From Bacteroidota bacterium (GTDB lineage Bacteria > Bacteroidota > Bacteroidia > Chitinophagales > Saprospiraceae): DNA of 64,000 nucleotides. This document shows positions 53,016 to 60,625 of the stretch, one piece after another. The notes below the pieces were generated by a model. That model was not told where the DNA came from. It did not search any database and was given only the letters and a program-made list of their open reading frames with translations. Made by a program: the position numbers and the translations under genes. Location: positions 1-64,000 of the forward strand of contig JAAEZH010000004.1 in the NCBI GenBank assembly GCA_018222965.1, read 5' to 3'. The first letter of the stretch is position 1, and the number at the start of each line of letters is the position of its first letter.

Positions 53016-54077
53016 TTAAGCACAGCGGTTCAGGAAGTCCTGGATCGCTGTGTTTAGTTTTTGGGGAGTTTGAGTTTTTCCTTCTGCAGGAGCGTCCGGA
53101 ATAGTTTTTAAATCATTCTCCAGTTGAAGGGCATCCTGAGTACTGACGGCAAAGCGACCGGTTTGGGCATGCAGTTCGGCGAGGTATTCCTGCTCGGGTT
53201 GTCCGGGAGTAGGAATTAAGAGTGCCGCTTTACCCAGCGCATCCAGGTCCATGATACTGCTGTATCCGGCCCGGCAAATAACTACTCTACTGCTGTTGAT
53301 GGCTTTTTCCAGATCCTGACTGATCAGGAAGTTACGGTAATCAATATTTGGCCCCAACTTCATTTGACCGGCCTCCTCGGTTTTTCCACCTACTATTAGC
53401 CATTTCGCGTCTATGTTTTTTGCCTGTCGGCGAATTTTTTCTTCGAGCCAGCTTCGCTGGGGTTCCGGCCCGGAAAGAATAACCAGGTAGTCTCTTTCCT
53501 CTTGTTGGTTTTCGGGCTTCATCCGACTTAGCGGACCGATAAAAGAAAGCTGTGCAGTTGTGTAGGAATGAGAGAGAATTCCGGCAAGTCCGGGAGCTTC
53601 CGGATAATCCGGTACCCAGTGAAAATCAAATTTTTTGAGAAACTTTCGGTGCGGCAGGTTGATGAGACTGCTCAAAACAGAATTGGGTCCCAGAATCTGC
53701 ATTTGATGACAGATGAATGCGGAGGGAATGCCCTTTACATAACAGCCATAGCGATGGTCACTAATAATTCCGTGGATATTGTGCTTTGCAGCTAGTTGTT
53801 CACAGGCCCGATGTTCCTTGTTGATGGCTATCGCCAATTTTGGCAATTGCCTTCCCAGATGCCAGGCCAGATTAGCGGAAGGGTATTTAATTTCATATCC
53901 GGGCAAATGAAGTAAGGGCAGATGGGGAAACTCTCTTTTCCACAAGCTGGCTGCGCGTCCATCGGAGGCCAGCAAAACTTTAGCACCGGCATCCTGTAAG
54001 GAACGGATTACCGGAATGGAACGGGCAGCATGGCCCAGTCCCCAGTTTAAAGCACAGACGAGGATTCGCTTTTGCAT
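53016..54077 (-). CDS. MurG-like glycosyltransferase
   Basis: A 353-residue protein of the UDP-GlcNAc:LPS/undecaprenol transferase-like family (GT28-type fold). The N-terminal domain is typical (ILVCALNWGLGHAARSIPVIRSLQDAGAKVLLASDG). The C-terminal nucleotide-sugar site is FLISQDLEKAINSSRVVICRAGYSSIMDLDALGKAALLIPTPGQPEQEYLAELHAQ. A donor and acceptor cannot be named. Its 3' end is 25 bp from the convergent rng stop. Confidence 0.85.
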   Translation of the reverse strand: MQKRILVCALNWGLGHAARSIPVIRSLQDAGAKVLLASDGRAASLWKREFPHLPLLHLPGYEIKYPSANLAWHLGRQLPKLAIAINKEHRACEQLAAKHNIHGIISDHRYGCYVKGIPSAFICHQMQILGPNSVLSSLINLPHRKFLKKFDFHWVPDYPEAPGLAGILSHSYTTAQLSFIGPLSRMKPENQQEERDYLVILSGPEPQRSWLEEKIRRQAKNIDAKWLIVGGKTEEAGQMKLGPNIDYRNFLISQDLEKAINSSRVVICRAGYSSIMDLDALGKAALLIPTPGQPEQEYLAELHAQTGRFAVSTQDALQLENDLKTIPDAPAEGKTQTPQKLNTAIQDFLNRCA

Positions 54078-54113
54078 GGTTCTATAAAATAGGAAAAATT
54101 GGTTTCCTTTGCA

Positions 54114-54257
54114 ATGAAGCTAAGAAGTTGTTTAAGCATGCACCGATCATTTCCATACGAATTCTTTCGCAAGCATCCCCGTTTGCTATGGCTATTTTTT
54201 ATTGGCTTGCTGTTGTTTGAAACAGCCTGCCGGGCGGCACGCTGTGACTGCCCCTGA
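54114..54257 (+). CDS. Small lipoprotein of 47 residues
   Basis: A short gene missed by length filters. Codons encode a basic N-terminus, one hydrophobic helix (LLWLFFIGLLLFETA) and then a lipobox Cys (ETAC) followed by a tiny tail RAARCDCP with a CxCP end. A second in-frame ATG at 54138 would still hold the whole signal. It lies between the divergent glycosyltransferase (53 bp upstream) and the convergent pth gene (5 bp downstream). I know no function; the compact CDCP end may be a redox or metal site. Confidence 0.6.
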   Translation: MKLRSCLSMHRSFPYEFFRKHPRLLWLFFIGLLLFETACRAARCDCP

Positions 54258-54262
54258 GCAAT

Positions 54263-54877
54263 TTAGTTGAACTTGTTCATGGTATGTGTAATGCCAATGG
54301 TCCCAAATGCTTTGACTGTATCAGCAGCTTTCTTAAGAACAGCTTGCAATTCTTTCCATTCTTCATCGGTCCATTTGCCCAATACATAATCTACTTGTTG
54401 GCCCGGTCGGTAGTCCCGGCCAATGCCGATACGCAGTCTCGCATAATTGTTGCCGCCGAGCATTTGGTCAATATCCTTCAGACCGTTATGGCCGCCATCG
54501 CTTCCTTTGGGACGTATACGTTGTTGGCCAAGGTCCAGATTCAGATCGTCGATAACGACCAGCAGGTTCTTTTTGTCGACTTTGGTTTTGGTAAGCCAAT
54601 GGCGCACGGCCTTACCAGAGCGGTTCATATACGTGGATGGTTTGAGCAGAACGAAGGTGCGGCCTTTGTGTTTGAATTCAGCGATATCGCCCAGGGTATC
54701 GTTTTTGAAAGTGACTTCAAACTCCTTTGCCAGCAGGTCGAGTACATCAAAACCAATATTGTGGCGGGTATTATCGTATTCGGCCCCCATATTACCGAGG
54801 CCCGCAATCAGATACTTCATCGGATCGGGTTCTTCCTGTTTAAAAAATGCCGGGAAAAGTTTTTGCAACCAGCTCAT
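54263..54877 (-). CDS. pth: Peptidyl-tRNA hydrolase
   Basis: A 204-residue esterase that frees tRNA from peptidyl-tRNA. The core has YLIAGLGNMGAEYDNTRHNIGFDVLD with the catalytic His, FVLLKPSTYMNRSGKAVRHWL, VVIDDLNLDLGQQRIRPKGSDGGHNGLKDID and RLRIGIGRDYRPGQQVDYVLGKW. I propose the ATG at 54877 (MSWLQKLFPAFFKQEEPDP leader); 54820 (MKYLIAGLGN) would give the shortest form and 54922 the longest. It converges with the small lipoprotein gene. Confidence 0.92.
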   Translation of the reverse strand: MSWLQKLFPAFFKQEEPDPMKYLIAGLGNMGAEYDNTRHNIGFDVLDLLAKEFEVTFKNDTLGDIAEFKHKGRTFVLLKPSTYMNRSGKAVRHWLTKTKVDKKNLLVVIDDLNLDLGQQRIRPKGSDGGHNGLKDIDQMLGGNNYARLRIGIGRDYRPGQQVDYVLGKWTDEEWKELQAVLKKAADTVKAFGTIGITHTMNKFN

Positions 54878-54980
54878 TGTATTTTTTATGCCCGCAAAAG
54901 TATTTAAAGTTTCTTTAACCATTGGGGCTTAAACGATTGGTTTTTAAAATGATCAAACCAATAACCAAAAGAAATAAGCA

Positions 54981-55265
54981 ATGAAAAAGTTCCCATTTCT
55001 ATTCGCCGCACTAATGCTAGCCGGCCTGTTATTACCCACAATGTCTGAAGCCCAGGTCATGGTGCGCACCAAACACGTAGCGCCTGGAGTAACAGTCGTA
55101 AAAACCAAACCGGTAAAACCGGGCAGGAATTATGTATGGGTTGACGGCTACTGGGATTACATCCCCCGCCTCAACAGGCATGTATATGTAGAAGGATATT
55201 GGGCGAAAGCCCCAAACCGCAAACGGGTGAAAGTGGTGAAAAGGCATCAATGCCGCCGCCACTAA
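54981..55265 (+). CDS. YXWGXW-repeat secreted protein
   Basis: A 94-residue protein with a signal peptide (FPFLFAALMLAGLLLPTMSEAQ) and two WxxGxW-type repeats (YVWVDGYWDYIPRLNRHVYVEGYWAKAP) followed by a basic, His-rich tail. The family's function is not known, though such proteins appear in periplasm or outer membrane. It is followed by a strong terminator. It is divergent from pth. Confidence 0.8.
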   Translation: MKKFPFLFAALMLAGLLLPTMSEAQVMVRTKHVAPGVTVVKTKPVKPGRNYVWVDGYWDYIPRLNRHVYVEGYWAKAPNRKRVKVVKRHQCRRH

Positions 55266-55345
55266 TTTTTTTAGAACCTCGACCAACCAAATGCGCAAAT
55301 CGGGTGTCTATAATAGTAGCGCTTAACTTTTGAGGTTCTTATAAT

Positions 55346-55382
55346 AAAGGCCGCTCCGTTTTTACGGAAGCGGCCTTTTTTA
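55346..55382 (+). terminator. Intrinsic terminator after the YXWGXW gene
   Basis: AAAGGCCGCTCCGT (55346-55359) pairs with ACGGAAGCGGCCTTT (55364-55378) with a single bulged base, followed by T. Preceding it, AGAACCTC (55273-55280) and GAGGTTCT (55332-55339) form a wider inverted repeat. Confidence 0.85.
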
Positions 55383-55400
55383 TTGCTCTTTTGGGGCCCA

Positions 55401-55592
55401 ATTAAAAATTAATATACCCGAAGCGAAGTGGTTTGGGAAAGTTAGCGCGAAGCAAATGTGGTTGTCAATGAGGCGCAAAACGCAGGCGACGCCTTAGCGT
55501 CGGCGAGGCTTTGCAACAAAATTGACAGCCGCAGTGGCAAGTGATAACAACTCAAATCACTTTGCTTCGGGTATAATTCAACATTAAAAATT
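55401..55592. mobile_element. MITE-like palindromic element with 10-bp flanking repeats
   Basis: A 163-bp imperfect palindrome (55413-55575) begins TATACCCGAAGCGAAGTG and ends with the near-complement (CACTTTGCTTCGGGTATA). The centre has nested stems (TTGTCAAT...ATTGACAG; GCGACGCC/GGCG-type). The direct repeat ATTAAAAATT flanks it at 55401-55410 and 55583-55592. It carries no coding sequence. I call it a non-autonomous element or a structured RNA. Confidence 0.6.
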
Positions 55593-55598
55593 CCCCTG

Positions 55599-58500
55599 TT
55601 ACCATCCCGGCGTAATATTCAACCCAAACACACCTCTGGATCCTTTCATGATCGGGAAAGCGTAATAAGGCTCCAATATTAGCGCTCCAAACAGATTTAC
55701 CCGGAGAGAAGCACCTGCACTGAAGAAAGGTGTGGCCAGTGTTTTTGGATTGCCTTCCCCATTTTGGAACAACCCCAACTCGCTGTAGTCGTTCCAGGCG
55801 ATACCGCCATCGGCAAATAGGGCCAGCTCCGTAAAAAAGAAGCGGGACTTAATGGCCGACAGGCGCTCCGGACCACTAAGCGGGAAACGCACCTCCACAT
55901 TGGATACAAATATCTTACTGCCCAGCAGGTCGTTGGTGGTGTAACCATTGCCGGCAAGAATCTCATTCGATTTCAAACTGTTGAATCCACGCAGATACCA
56001 GGGCGAACCCAAATAGAGCGGATAAAAGTTTTCACTATCCTTTCCGTAACGCCCAAAGTGGAGACCCCGAACTGCAAAGGTAAATGGCTGTACATGAAAG
56101 TAGCGACGATAATCCGCGGTAAGCGAATAAAAGTTAGCACCTCCCGATTCTTTGACTTGTTCTCCAAATCCGTTGCGATACACTTCTGCACCCAGTCGGT
56201 AGCGGTACCCTTTTAGCGGGGAGGCTACCCCAAAGAAGGAGTTGTCTCCAACCAGCGCGGCATTAAAGCGCGCCACTTGTCCGGTGAAAATATTCAAATT
56301 GAAATCCTCCGGATCGAGTCTGGTTCGCTCACGGCCAATCAGGTAGAAATTGTCGTAGTAATACGAGGTGCGATCCAATCGATCATAGATGAGGGAATAA
56401 GAAAGCCCGGCTTCCACCCGCAGGGTTTGCGAAAAAGGAAGCTGTGCAAATACCCCAATCTCATCGTTGAATACCCGCAGGATGTCATAATCATCGCGCT
56501 GAACCAAATAGGGCACTCCGTCATCCGTTGTCAGGGTATCAATATTGCCAAAGCTGCCGAATCCAAAACGACTTGGTTGGTGGGAGAGACTTACCCCCCA
56601 GCTGACCCGGCTCTTTTTGTTGATATAGGCAACCACACCCCCGAAGTCGGTAAACTCTCCGTTGAGAGACAGACTGGTGAATAACTGATTGTTGCCGAGG
56701 ATATCACTAAACAAAAAGTCTACGCCACCGGCTGCACCGGTTACATTTCCAAGATTTGAGTTGCCCACACCCACGCCGGCGCTACCACCCAGGTAGTCCA
56801 GTTTGAACTTCGGGCGATAGGGGCGCTCCTCATATTCGGCGGAAGCCACAATCGGACCTTCCGAAAGATTCTCCAGGTTCTCCTGTACGATGCCAGGAGC
56901 TCGCTTGTTTAAAGTTGGCAGTAGTGCCGCAGTCATATCAACTGCATTGGCATCAACTGCTTGTTGAAGGAGGTCTTCCGGTTTGGCCAAATAGAGGCTG
57001 TAAGAATTGCCGAAATAATGAGAGTATACCAGGCGTGGCCGTTTTTCATGCCAACTCATTGAGATAGCCGGGGCATAATGGGTGATACCACTTACACCGG
57101 TCAGTACATCGGTTTGCTGCAGGACTTCTCCTGTTTCCAAATTATAGCTGTAAATGTTTCGGTAACCGTCCCGGTTGGAAACGAAATAAAGATTTCCTTC
57201 CAGATCAAAAATCGGATTGAGATTGTCGGCTCCCAAAAACACAGGCAGATCGGTAAAGGTCCGGGTTTCTACATCCAGTAAAGCGATGGAGAAAAACCAC
57301 TTTCCGTGTCTTCTTTCTTTTCCATAGCTGAGGCGGTCGGTAGATACGGCAATTGTCTTGCTGTCGGGCGACCAGGCCGCATGTAATTCAGAGTAGGTGT
57401 CGTTGGTCAATTGAGTTACTTCCTCCGAGTCCAGATCAATCAGATATAGATCGGTTTGCCCGTTCTTTAGCCCGCTTACTACGAGTTTGTCACCATCCGG
57501 CGACCAGGCCGGATTCTGAAAGGCATGCAATGCTTCCGGAGCCAGTTTTTGGATAATTTTTCCATTGGCTACCTCTTTGATGACCAGTACGTTGCGTCCT
57601 TTTTCTACCGTTACGTAGACAAAGTACTTACTGTCGGGCGACCAACTGCCGGCCGATTCAATGTATTCCATGTCGTCAACGTCTCCCTCGCGCACTACAC
57701 TGGATAGTTGCCGGATGGTTTCTCCATTTCGGGCATCGGCGAGGTAGAGGTCTGTGGTAAAAATGTTTCGTTCAGACAGGTACACGATGTATCGTCCATC
57801 GGGAGAAATGACCGGGGCAATATTGATGCGGCCCCCATCTTCCGGGGAGATCAATTGGCGTCCCTGAGGATCTTCTTTACGGCCGTCAATTTGATCGGAA
57901 TACCATCTCTCTAATCCTTCGACCCAAAGTTCGGAGAGTTTTTCACTGCTTACATCCAAAATTGAATCACAAGCTGTATTAAAGCCATAGCGGGCCGTGG
58001 CCATAAAGAAGGGCTCAATCTTATCATCGCCGTATAAGCCGGTCAGGAACGCCCAAAAGGCTTGTCCGTAGCGATACGGGAAGTATTTGGGATTATTGAG
58101 GTCTTTCAGGCTCGGCACATCCTCATTGAGCACGGCATCGCGCATCCACATAGCGGTATGCGGGTCGATTCGGCCAATAGAAAGGTACTCGGCGAGGCCC
58201 TCTACCAGCCAAAGGGGCAGGTAGTTGAGGTTCTCCAGCGAAGTGGAGTCGCCATTGATAACCAGATTGTATTGGAGCGCATGGACCATCTCGTGCCCCA
58301 GTACGTGAAAGGTTTGTTGGTTGGAGAAAGCCAGGGGTAGGATTACCCGGTTTTTAAAGGCTTCGGTCACACCTCCGGTACCTACGCTAATCCGGCTGCT
58401 GATGGTGTTGGTTTGCCGGAATTCAGCGTGGTTGTTGTAAAAGATCAATGGGTTTAGTTGACCAAAAGTATCTGCCAATACTTGCTGGTGCATCCCATAC

Positions 58501-58697
58501 CACAACTCAGACCAGTTGGCCAGTTCATCCAGCTTTTCCGGATTGCCGAGATAGTGATAGATCTCAAAATTAGGGGTTTCGTAAACTTCAAAGTCGAAAC
58601 TTTTATATCGAGGTTTGTTTTGGCCAAAATACTGTGCGTTTGCCAGTATGGGCAGAAAACACAGCAATATCAGCGTCCATTTCGCTTGCTGTAACAT
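55599..58697 (-). CDS. Surface peptidase with TolB-like propeller and C-terminal barrel
   Basis: A 1032-residue protein with three layers. After the signal (LILLCFLPILANAQ) comes a gluzincin-type metallopeptidase part (HVLGHEMVHALQYNL, HExxH near residue 136, and the Glu in WLVEGLAEYL). A TolB-like propeller follows (WSPDSKYFVYVT, WSPDGDKLVVSG, WSPDSKTIAVST, about 290-560). Last is a C-terminal Omp85-like barrel (residues about 640-1032, GASLRVNLFGALILEPYYAFP). The peptidase would then be presented on the barrel at the surface. The start ATG at 58697 is preferred over 58730. It follows the MITE-like element by 24 bp. Confidence 0.85.
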   Translation of the reverse strand: MLQQAKWTLILLCFLPILANAQYFGQNKPRYKSFDFEVYETPNFEIYHYLGNPEKLDELANWSELWYGMHQQVLADTFGQLNPLIFYNNHAEFRQTNTISSRISVGTGGVTEAFKNRVILPLAFSNQQTFHVLGHEMVHALQYNLVINGDSTSLENLNYLPLWLVEGLAEYLSIGRIDPHTAMWMRDAVLNEDVPSLKDLNNPKYFPYRYGQAFWAFLTGLYGDDKIEPFFMATARYGFNTACDSILDVSSEKLSELWVEGLERWYSDQIDGRKEDPQGRQLISPEDGGRINIAPVISPDGRYIVYLSERNIFTTDLYLADARNGETIRQLSSVVREGDVDDMEYIESAGSWSPDSKYFVYVTVEKGRNVLVIKEVANGKIIQKLAPEALHAFQNPAWSPDGDKLVVSGLKNGQTDLYLIDLDSEEVTQLTNDTYSELHAAWSPDSKTIAVSTDRLSYGKERRHGKWFFSIALLDVETRTFTDLPVFLGADNLNPIFDLEGNLYFVSNRDGYRNIYSYNLETGEVLQQTDVLTGVSGITHYAPAISMSWHEKRPRLVYSHYFGNSYSLYLAKPEDLLQQAVDANAVDMTAALLPTLNKRAPGIVQENLENLSEGPIVASAEYEERPYRPKFKLDYLGGSAGVGVGNSNLGNVTGAAGGVDFLFSDILGNNQLFTSLSLNGEFTDFGGVVAYINKKSRVSWGVSLSHQPSRFGFGSFGNIDTLTTDDGVPYLVQRDDYDILRVFNDEIGVFAQLPFSQTLRVEAGLSYSLIYDRLDRTSYYYDNFYLIGRERTRLDPEDFNLNIFTGQVARFNAALVGDNSFFGVASPLKGYRYRLGAEVYRNGFGEQVKESGGANFYSLTADYRRYFHVQPFTFAVRGLHFGRYGKDSENFYPLYLGSPWYLRGFNSLKSNEILAGNGYTTNDLLGSKIFVSNVEVRFPLSGPERLSAIKSRFFFTELALFADGGIAWNDYSELGLFQNGEGNPKTLATPFFSAGASLRVNLFGALILEPYYAFPIMKGSRGVFGLNITPGW

Positions 58698-58821
58698 ATA
58701 TATTTGTGGTTTAACCAAAATTATTTTCATCTTTCCTTCATTATATTAACACGAAAGACGGCCGGAGTCCCTATGGAGTGTAGGGCTGGAGGCGGTTAAA
58801 CATTTCTTAAAGTTTAAATCC

Positions 58822-60558
58822 ATGAGGTTAGCAAGCCTGTTGATCCTATCCTTTATTGCCATGTCAAATTACGCCCAGCCCGGAGTATTATTTATAACTC
58901 CCTTTGAGCAAGACCCGAACTATTCCGCGTCTTACCTTGAAACGATTGAGTATTACAGAAGTTTGTCGGATGCTTTCCGCGAATTGAAGATGGTTGAATA
59001 TGGCCAGACGGATTCGGGTTACCCTTTACATGCCCTTGTCTTTTCGGTGGATGGCGATTTTGATCCAAAATCGGTACGGGAATCAGATAAGACAGTATTG
59101 ATGGTCAACAATGCCATTCATCCCGGCGAACCTTGCGGTGTCGATGCCAGCATGATGTTGATTCGGGATCTGTTGTTGTCGGATGAGAAAGCCACCATTT
59201 TGAAGGATATGGTGCTTGTCGTTATTCCATTTTACAACATAGGCGGCGGGCTCAACCGCGGGGCATACAGCCGGGCCAATCAGGTGGGTCCTGCCGAGCA
59301 CGGCTTTCGCGGAAACGCAAGAAATTATGACCTGAACCGGGATTTTATTAAAGCAGATACGCGCAATGCCCGGGCTTTCGCCGAAATTTACCAGGATTGG
59401 CAGCCGCATGTGTTTATCGACAATCACACCTCAAATGGAGCCGATTATCAATATACCCTGACCTTAATTCCGACGCACCCGGATAAATTGCAGCAACCGC
59501 TGGCTGCCTTCCTGGAGGAAGAAATGCTGCCGGCCATGTATGCCCGTATGAAAGAGGCACAGTGGGAGATGACCCCATATGTATATGTGCGGAATACACC
59601 GGATGAGGGCATTGCCGGTTTTCTGGATCTGCCTCGTTATTCAACCGGGTACACCGGTTTGTTTCACAGCATTGGTTTTATGCCGGAAACGCATATGTTG
59701 AAACCCTTTGAAGATCGGGTTTGGAGTGTATATCACTTCATGGATCAGATGATTCAATACCTTTCGGTGAATGGCGGTGCGGTACGGAATGCCAAACAGC
59801 TCGCCATTCGGCAAACGAAAGAAGCCGATAAGGTGGCATTAAACTGGACGCTGGATTTTGACCACAAAGACTCATTGCTGTTTAAAGGATATGAAGCCCA
59901 ACAGAAGCCGAGTGCCATAAGCGGGCTGGATCGTTTGTATTATGACCGGGATAAGCCTTTCGAAAAATACGTACCCTTTTTCAATACCTATAAAACCACC
60001 TTAGAGATTGAAAAACCCAATAGTTACATCATCCCTCAGGCTTACACGGGAGTAATAGATCGTTTACAGGCCAACGGCGTGAAGATGTACCGAATCGAAA
60101 CAGACTGGCCGGTAGACGTAGAGCAATATTACATTCGGGATTATGAAACTACCGATAATGCCTACGAAGGCCATTACCTGCATTCGAAAGTAGAGGTAGA
60201 AAAAGTACGCCGAATCTGGACCTATCGAACCGGAGATTATCTGGTCCCCATGGGGCAGGCGGCTGATCTTTATATTGTATCCGTTTTAGAGCCTCAGGCT
60301 CCGGATTCCTTTTTCGCGTGGAACTTTTTTGATGGTATTCTAATGCAAAAAGAGTATTTTTCGTCTTATGTATTTGAGGATCGGGCCTTAGAATTACTGG
60401 AAGAAAATTCCAAATTGAAAGAAGAATTTGAAGCGGCCCGAGAGGCCGATGCAACGATGCAAAAGAGTGCCCGGGCGCAGTTAGATTGGATCTACCGGCA
60501 TTCTCCGCATTATGAGCAAACCCACAATCTTTATCCCGTGGGTAGAGTAATGGAGTGA
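58822..60558 (+). CDS. M14-family metallocarboxypeptidase
   Basis: A 578-residue zinc carboxypeptidase with a signal peptide (LASLLILSFIAMSNYAQ). The zinc-binding motif is NNAIHPGEPCGVDASMML (HxxE) near residue 98, with the third ligand His in FIDNHTSNGADYQYTL and the substrate-binding region NYDLNRDFIKADT. The C-terminal half (KVEVEKVRRIWTYRTGDYLVPMGQ) belongs to a beta domain found in related Bacteroidota M14 proteins. It is divergent from the surface peptidase gene, which is also exported. Confidence 0.88.
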   Translation: MRLASLLILSFIAMSNYAQPGVLFITPFEQDPNYSASYLETIEYYRSLSDAFRELKMVEYGQTDSGYPLHALVFSVDGDFDPKSVRESDKTVLMVNNAIHPGEPCGVDASMMLIRDLLLSDEKATILKDMVLVVIPFYNIGGGLNRGAYSRANQVGPAEHGFRGNARNYDLNRDFIKADTRNARAFAEIYQDWQPHVFIDNHTSNGADYQYTLTLIPTHPDKLQQPLAAFLEEEMLPAMYARMKEAQWEMTPYVYVRNTPDEGIAGFLDLPRYSTGYTGLFHSIGFMPETHMLKPFEDRVWSVYHFMDQMIQYLSVNGGAVRNAKQLAIRQTKEADKVALNWTLDFDHKDSLLFKGYEAQQKPSAISGLDRLYYDRDKPFEKYVPFFNTYKTTLEIEKPNSYIIPQAYTGVIDRLQANGVKMYRIETDWPVDVEQYYIRDYETTDNAYEGHYLHSKVEVEKVRRIWTYRTGDYLVPMGQAADLYIVSVLEPQAPDSFFAWNFFDGILMQKEYFSSYVFEDRALELLEENSKLKEEFEAAREADATMQKSARAQLDWIYRHSPHYEQTHNLYPVGRVME

Positions 60559-60625
60559 ATTCGCCGATAAAAATTTTCCGAAAGTGAATAGGTTCCCTAC
60601 TTTTAGGAATACTTAGCTAATACTT

